Assembly: GCA_004292705.1 (NCBI GenBank)
Contig: RDXA01000425.1
Coordinates: 1-8,395 of the forward strand
Direction: 5' to 3'
Source of the DNA: Sphingomonadales bacterium
Lineage (GTDB): Bacteria > Pseudomonadota > Alphaproteobacteria > Sphingomonadales > Sphingomonadaceae
DNA length: 8,395 nucleotides
A program made the position numbers and the translations under genes. Positions 5,027-8,395 of the stretch are shown here, piece after piece (the first letter of the stretch is position 1; every line of letters begins with the position of its first letter). The notes beneath the pieces are model-generated. The model was not told the origin of the DNA. It was given only the letters and a program-made list of their open reading frames with translations, and ran no database searches.

Positions 5027-6499
5027 TCAGTAGAGCCCCGGCAACTCGTGCTGCGCGGCGTTTGGCCGGCGCGGCTGGAGCAGCTGGCGATCAGGCAGGT
5101 CAATGCCTTGCCGCGCTGCCTGACCCTGATCCATCCCGCCCGCCGTTTCGACCGTTCCGCTTGCGGTGATGGGGGTGCAGGCGCGCCCGGCAAGGAAATC
5201 GAGCGCAGCAGCAATCGAGGCCTCACGCGGATCGCCGAGCGGGCGTGCAATGTCGTCCCCGGCGCGACAGGTGTTGGGCACTACGCTCGCAAGGCCGGTG
5301 TAGTATTCGCCCTGACCCGAAGCGTTGACCGTCTGGAAGGTCACCGCCCGCACCCGCAGATCGCAGGCGGCGAGATCGAACCCGAACTGGCCGACCGGCT
5401 TGCCGAAGGAATTGGCCCCGACCAGTGCCAGGTTGTTGCCGAGATAGGGGATCAGCGAATTGGTGACGAGCTCGCTCGCCGAGGCGCTGGCGCTGGTGGT
5501 GATCACCGCGATCCGGGTGGGGGCGATGGCGTTGGGTTCCGTACGGAACAGCCGGGTGGTGTTCTCTGCCGACTTGGACTGGCGCAGCACTTCGCGGCTC
5601 CATACCTGCCCGACACGGCCGGCGCCCATCAGGTCGCCCAGCGTGTCGGCCACGCTCACCAGCCCGCCGCCGTTGTAGCGCAGATCGATGATCAGTTGGG
5701 TTATGCCTTGCGCAGCGAACTGGCCGTAGGCCGCGCGCAGCTGGTTGGCGGCATCCGAAACGATGAAGGTGCGCAGATTGATATAGCCCACCCGCTGCGA
5801 CCCATCATTGAGGATCAGCGCTCCGTAGCGGTCCGACAGCGGATCAAGCGCGAAAGTTGCCTTGGTGATGGATTGCTCGACGATTGCACCGCCCGGCTGG
5901 ACGAAGCGCAGCACGCGCGTAACCCCTGGATCGGACGGGCCGAGCGCGTTCGCCACAGCCTGCGAACCGCCACTGGCGAACAGGCTGGAGACGGTCTGGA
6001 GATTGGCGCTGGTGGTGCCGATCGCGGTGATCTCGCTCCCCCGGTCAAGACCGGCGGCAAGCCCGCTCGTGCCTTCATAGGCTTCGACCACGAATAGCCG
6101 CCGTCCGACTGTGTCATAGGACAGGCGGATGCCGAACCCGGCTGATGAGCCGGAATTGATCAGGGCGTTCTCTTCGGCAATCGAGGTTGCGAAGGTGAAG
6201 AATCGGTCGCGGTTCTGCGCACGCGCCGGGGCCACGCGGGCATCGAGATAGTCCTCCAGATTGTTGAACGAGGCCGGATTGGCGGCGGCAAGCAGGTCGG
6301 GGAACAGATACCATTCATTCAGCACGCCGTCGGCAAAATCCTGCTGCGCCCGCACACCGCAGGAGGAGGATGGACTGGGGGTGGGGCTGGGCGCAGGTGT
6401 GCCGCCGCCCGTGGCCGGGGGCGAGGACGAACCGCCGCCGCCACAGGCGACGAGCTGCACGGCAAGGACAAGACTGAGAGCGGTGCGGGCAAACTTCAC
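5027..6499 (-). CDS. S41-family peptidase, lipoprotein (C-terminal processing protease relative)
   Basis: A 490-residue serine protease of MEROPS family S41 (tail-specific protease type). The open frame extends back to 6742. I place the start at the GTG at 6497-6499 because it yields a proper lipoprotein signal: KFAR, a hydrophobic stretch, then LVAC with Cys19, preceded by GGAG 11 bases upstream. A flexible Gly/Ser/Pro/Thr linker covers about 20-46. A PDZ-like segment follows near 115-170 (SAGFGIRLSY, EGTSGLAAGL.RGSEITAI). The catalytic domain has IIDLRYNGGG (270-279), the SASASE nucleophile stretch (338-343) and SFGKP with Lys367 as the expected general base. The Ser/Lys dyad therefore appears intact. 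It should sit in the periplasm anchored to a membrane. The substrate is unknown. It converges on the GFA-family gene and diverges from PEBP. The start codon is less certain than the family. Confidence 0.88.
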   Translation of the reverse strand: MKFARTALSLVLAVQLVACGGGGSSSPPATGGGTPAPSPTPSPSSSCGVRAQQDFADGVLNEWYLFPDLLAAANPASFNNLEDYLDARVAPARAQNRDRFFTFATSIAEENALINSGSSAGFGIRLSYDTVGRRLFVVEAYEGTSGLAAGLDRGSEITAIGTTSANLQTVSSLFASGGSQAVANALGPSDPGVTRVLRFVQPGGAIVEQSITKATFALDPLSDRYGALILNDGSQRVGYINLRTFIVSDAANQLRAAYGQFAAQGITQLIIDLRYNGGGLVSVADTLGDLMGAGRVGQVWSREVLRQSKSAENTTRLFRTEPNAIAPTRIAVITTSASASASELVTNSLIPYLGNNLALVGANSFGKPVGQFGFDLAACDLRVRAVTFQTVNASGQGEYYTGLASVVPNTCRAGDDIARPLGDPREASIAAALDFLAGRACTPITASGTVETAGGMDQGQAARQGIDLPDRQLLQPRRPNAAQHELPGLY

Positions 6500-6740
6500 G
6501 ACGCGGGGAACTCCGGCAGGCAGACAGGCGAACCGGGGGGTGGTCCGATGCCGCAGGGATGCAATGGCACGGGGCCAAGAGCAAGCGGGGAGCGACCATT
6601 TGCGGCAGAATCCGGCGAAAAGCGTGACCATTTTGCCTGCATTTGCAGGGTTTTCCTCAGAAACCGCCCAAAACCACCTTGCCAAGTCTCGTATCGTGCA
6701 TCCGAACGGACTAGCACGTGGGCGATGAGGCGACAGAATC
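6500..6740. promoter_or_regulatory. Divergent intergenic region, S41 protease / PEBP
   Basis: About 240 bases between the GTG start of the protease and the ATG of the PEBP gene. It stays open on the minus strand, but the residues it would encode (about 80) look unlike a protein domain or signal peptide. I therefore treat it as regulatory DNA for both genes. The clearest element is the palindrome CCTGCA-TT-TGCAGG at 6636-6649. Confidence 0.45.
6636..6649. repeat. 14-bp palindrome in a divergent promoter region
   Basis: CCTGCA (6636-6641) and TGCAGG (6644-6649) are perfect inverted repeats around TT, flanked by TTTT at 6631-6634 and again at 6651-6654. The position between divergent genes suits an operator for a dimeric regulator. 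Read rightward it also looks like a hairpin followed by a T-run, so a weak terminator for a short transcript is the alternative. Confidence 0.35.
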
Positions 6741-7331
6741 ATGACTGAGTTCCCTGCTTGGCTCGCACCCCAGGTGCCCGCGCTCGCGCGTCATCCCGGT
6801 CTCGCCGTGGCGAAGTTGGGCTCGGCGCAGACGTTTGCGCGCGGCGGTTTTGCGCTGACCAGCCCCGCCTTTGCCAGCGGGGAGGAACTCGATGCGAGCT
6901 TTACCGCCGCAGAGGAAGATGCCGTCGCCCCGCCGCTTGAATGGAGCGCACCGCCGCCGGGTTCGCAGGAACTGGTGCTGGTGGTCGAAGAGGCTTCGTC
7001 CAAAAGCGCGGAACCGGCCTGTCACTGGCTGGTGTGGGGACTGAAAGGCCAGCGCGGCAAGCTGCTTGAAGGCGAAACACCGCCGCGTGCCGGCAAGAAC
7101 GCCGTCGGCAATTCCGAATGGCTGCTGCCCGATCCGCCCGAGGGCGAGACGCGCCATTACCTGTTTCAACTTTTCGCGACTGAACTGCCGCTGGTGCTGA
7201 TGCCCGGCGCGGGACGGGCGGAACTGCTTGCATCGCTGCAAGGGACGATTACGGCCTGCGCAGTGCTCCATGCCACCTTCACCGGCGGCGGAGACGATGA
7301 TGCAGGCTGGGAAGATGACGATCTTGACTAA
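6741..7331 (+). CDS. PEBP family protein (YbhB/YbcL type)
   Basis: A 196-residue cytoplasmic protein of the phosphatidylethanolamine-binding protein family; bacterial members have no agreed role. The family core runs from about residue 37 to 181: FALTSPAF (37-44), PPLEW (64-68), HWLVWGL (95-101), a Gly-Asn turn (VGNSEW, 122-127), PDPPEGETRHYLFQLFA (130-146) and a final beta-strand. At the usual DPDAP site, which shapes the anion pocket, this protein has VVEEASSKSAE (81-91), so the ligand site may be altered. The first 36 residues form an extra N-terminal extension and the tail (185-196) is strongly acidic. The ATG follows GAGG by ten bases. SWIB follows 27 bases downstream, so the two are likely co-transcribed. 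Confidence 0.88.
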   Translation: MTEFPAWLAPQVPALARHPGLAVAKLGSAQTFARGGFALTSPAFASGEELDASFTAAEEDAVAPPLEWSAPPPGSQELVLVVEEASSKSAEPACHWLVWGLKGQRGKLLEGETPPRAGKNAVGNSEWLLPDPPEGETRHYLFQLFATELPLVLMPGAGRAELLASLQGTITACAVLHATFTGGGDDDAGWEDDDLD

Positions 7332-7358
7332 CCTGCCACAGACATAAGGGAGTAGAAG

Positions 7359-7610
7359 ATGGCTGGCACGACCAACGCACTGCAGAAGCCGGTGCAACTT
7401 TCCGCGGACCTCGAAGCGGTGATCGGCAAGGGCCCGATGACCCGCGCCCAGGTGACCTCGAAGGTGTGGGAATACATCAAGGGTAACGGCTTGCAGGACA
7501 CCACCGACAAGCGTCAGATCAATCCCGACGCCAAGCTCGGCGCGGTGATCGGCAAGGACCAGATCTCGATGTTCAAGATGACCGCTGCGGTCTCGAAGCA
7601 CCTGAGCTGA
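7359..7610 (+). CDS. SWIB/MDM2 domain protein
   Basis: An 83-residue protein made of a single SWIB/MDM2 domain. Marks are LQKPVQLSADLEAVIGKGPMTR (8-29), VWEYIKGNGLQD (36-47), the DKRQINPDAKLG turn (50-61) and a C-terminal FKMTAAVSKHL helix (71-82). In eukaryotes the domain occurs in chromatin-remodelling subunits and MDM2. Stand-alone copies are found in Chlamydia and various Proteobacteria, where a nucleoid or topology role has been suggested but not settled. The ribosome-binding site AAGGGAG (7346-7352) lies six bases before the ATG and is one of the best in the window, so strong expression is likely. It is the last gene of the PEBP unit, with terminator hairpins downstream. Confidence 0.93.
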   Translation: MAGTTNALQKPVQLSADLEAVIGKGPMTRAQVTSKVWEYIKGNGLQDTTDKRQINPDAKLGAVIGKDQISMFKMTAAVSKHLS

Positions 7611-7619
7611 TCCCGCTTG

Positions 7620-7637
7620 GCGCCCGATGGCGCATTT
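7620..7637 (+). terminator. Short hairpin just downstream of the SWIB gene
   Basis: GCGCC (7620-7624) pairs with GGCGC (7629-7633) around a CGAT loop and is followed by ATTT. It is weak on its own. It sits ten bases after the SWIB stop and upstream of a much stronger hairpin, so it may only assist 3'-end formation. Confidence 0.35.
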
Positions 7638-7652
7638 GCGGTTTCGCACACA

Positions 7653-7910
7653 TCAGCGGCGCGCGATCCGATAGGGTCCGCGCCGCTTTTGTTTGGGTAA
7701 GCCCTTCCACGACAAGGTAATGGCCCCGCTTTCGAGCAGAGCATCGGTGGCAGCGTGGACCGCGTCCATATGCGCGCGCCAATCGCCTTCGGGCCCGGCA
7801 AGGTGCCGGGCAGCCTCGCTTGGGCAGATGGTCGCCCCGGTCGCGCGCTCGGCCAGCACGGCCAGCACGGCCAGGATCGCGTCTGACGGGGTGACATGGG
7901 CAGGCGTCAT
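7653..7910 (-). CDS. DUF3253 domain protein
   Basis: An 85-residue protein matching the DUF3253 family, which is of unknown function. Family marks are AILAVLAVLAERA (11-23), TICPSEAARHLAG (27-39), EGDWRAHMDAVHAATDALLESGAI (41-64) and a terminal KGLPKQKRRGPYRIAR block (69-84). The layout, three helices and a beta-hairpin rich in basic residues, resembles a small winged-helix, so nucleic-acid binding is possible but not shown. The start is the ATG at 7908-7910. It overlaps the DoxX stop by four bases (ATGA), which indicates translational coupling. A long upstream reading frame exists but is a shadow of DoxX. The final codons form one arm of the terminator hairpin on the opposite strand. Confidence 0.87.
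   Translation of the reverse strand: MTPAHVTPSDAILAVLAVLAERATGATICPSEAARHLAGPEGDWRAHMDAVHAATDALLESGAITLSWKGLPKQKRRGPYRIARR
7655..7690 (+). terminator. Strong terminator for the PEBP-SWIB transcript, overlapping the DUF3253 3' end
   Basis: AGCGGCGCG (7655-7663) pairs with CGCGCCGCT (7679-7687). Inside it, GATCC (7665-7669) pairs with GGGTC (7674-7678) with one G-T wobble, one bulged C and a GATA loop, about 14 pairs in all. TTTT follows at 7687-7690. In the rightward direction this is a typical intrinsic terminator, 45 bases after the SWIB stop. Confidence 0.75.
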
Positions 7911-8305
7911 GCGGCGCGGCGGCGACTGGGCAGGCACTCGCCCACCCACAGCGCCAGCCAGATGATGACAGGCTGCGCGATCATGAGCGGGACGTGATAG
8001 GCAAGGCCTAGACCGCCATCGGGCTTGGCCATGTCGATCACGAAGTGGTTGATATTGGCCGGCCAGACGCACAGGGCGTAGGCGGCAAGGCCCCACCCCG
8101 CCGCCTGCCGCAGCTTGCGCGAGAACGGCTGTACCAGCCCGATGCTCCCCAGCACCTCCGCCACGCCAGTCCACAGCACCACCGCCTCGGGCGCGGGCAC
8201 CCATGCGGGCATGATGGTGAGGAAGGGGGCGGGCCTGATGAGGTGGATTACCCCGGCAAACGCGTAGAATGCCGCCAGCAGCCAGCGCAGCACCAGCTTG
8301 ATCAT
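7907..8305 (-). CDS. DoxX-family integral membrane protein
   Basis: A 132-residue protein with four predicted membrane helices, near residues 4-22, 40-62, 70-88 and 104-127, and a short basic cytoplasmic tail (SRRRAA). The first segment (LRWLLAAFYAFAGVIHLIRP) followed by AWVPAPEAVVLWTGVAEVLGSIGLV is typical of the small DoxX-like membrane proteins related to quinone-interacting DoxD/DoxX; their activity is mostly uncharacterised. Starting at the ATG at 8303-8305 puts the first helix at residue 4. An upstream GTG-type extension to 8332 would add MGTRRRTVR and overlap the cupin more. The start overlaps the cupin stop by four bases (ATGA), and its stop overlaps the DUF3253 start in the same way. 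Confidence 0.9.
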   Translation of the reverse strand: MIKLVLRWLLAAFYAFAGVIHLIRPAPFLTIMPAWVPAPEAVVLWTGVAEVLGSIGLVQPFSRKLRQAAGWGLAAYALCVWPANINHFVIDMAKPDGGLGLAYHVPLMIAQPVIIWLALWVGECLPSRRRAA

Positions 8306-8395
8306 GCGCACTGTCCGGCGCCGGGTTCCCACCCCGGCGCAGCGAGGGTGAAGCCGGCAAAGTCGAAGCCCGGCACCACCACGCAGGAGACGAGG
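8302..8395 (-). CDS. C-terminal end of a cupin-domain protein (COG3542/DUF985-like), partial
   Basis: Only the last 30 residues and the stop codon are in the window; the gene continues past the right edge. The translated end reads LVSCVVVPGFDFAGFTLAAPGWEP and then a short Gly/Ala tail. An SCVVxPGFDF.xFxLAxPGWxP ending is what I recall for COG3542 (DUF985) cupins, small beta-barrel proteins of unclear function. Its TGA (8302-8304) overlaps the DoxX ATG, so it is the first visible gene of a three-gene operon. This fragment is too short for an ordinary open-frame scan to report. Confidence 0.78.
   Translation of the reverse strand, partial: LVSCVVVPGFDFAGFTLAAPGWEPGAGQCA

Noticed and set aside
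6376..6424. Second G-quadruplex on the plus strand over the S41 linker
   Set aside because: Only three close G-tracts exist; the fourth is too far away. The G-richness is explained by Pro codons of the linker on the other strand.
6500..6742. N-terminal extension of the S41 protease to an ATG-type start at 6742
   Set aside because: The added 81 residues would bury the lipobox signal, have no domain character and would overlap the divergent PEBP start.
7850..7876. Tandem 9-base repeat (GCCAGCACG) as a microsatellite or phase-variation tract
   Set aside because: There are only about two and a half copies, and they encode the family-conserved LAVLAVLAE helix without changing frame.
7911..8360. 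Long in-frame upstream extension of the DUF3253 gene
   Set aside because: It is the +1/-1 shadow of the DoxX gene, with His/Arg/Gly-rich content and none of the family motifs.

Overview
The window looks like chromosomal DNA from an alphaproteobacterium, most likely of the order Sphingomonadales (Erythrobacter/Sphingomonas-like). This rests on high GC, GC-rich codon choice, and the mix of small conserved genes: a 69-residue cold-shock protein followed by a small coiled-coil protein, a single-domain SWIB protein, a PEBP-family protein, and a DUF3253 protein with a DoxX partner. It is inferred from protein character alone, because no rRNA or other marker gene is present. I see no mobile element, CRISPR array, tRNA or prophage gene.

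Layout from left to right. A YaiI/YqxD (DUF188) gene runs leftward (38-496), and its 3' end carries a strong G-quadruplex motif. About 445 bases without a convincing gene follow and lead into the regulatory region of a cold-shock gene (943-1152), which ends at a good terminator. A small coiled-coil gene follows (1239-1478). Two leftward genes come next and may form one unit: a cryptochrome/photolyase-type FAD protein (2788-4026) and, downstream of it, a 402-residue protein resembling DUF4261 proteins (1509-2717). Diverging from the FAD gene is a rightward pair, a COG3650-type putative lipoprotein (4131-4568) and a GFA/CENP-V family zinc protein (4604-5011). A leftward S41-family lipoprotein protease (5027-6499) converges on that pair. 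Diverging from the protease is a rightward pair, PEBP (6741-7331) and SWIB (7359-7610), closed by a long hairpin terminator. The right end is a leftward operon of three genes: a COG3542-like cupin cut by the window edge, a DoxX-family membrane protein, and a DUF3253 protein. Both of its junctions are ATGA stop/start overlaps.

These are mostly unrelated housekeeping or accessory genes rather than one pathway. Stress and light responses recur (cold-shock protein, photolyase relative, DoxX, GFA), but the sequence does not show that they work together. The most unusual item is the photolyase relative. Its FAD-binding helical domain starts at the N-terminus, and an alpha/beta-looking domain comes after it, the reverse of the usual order. 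The second is the cold-shock leader, where the ribosome-binding site has a perfect 9-base complement upstream and can also form a competing local hairpin.
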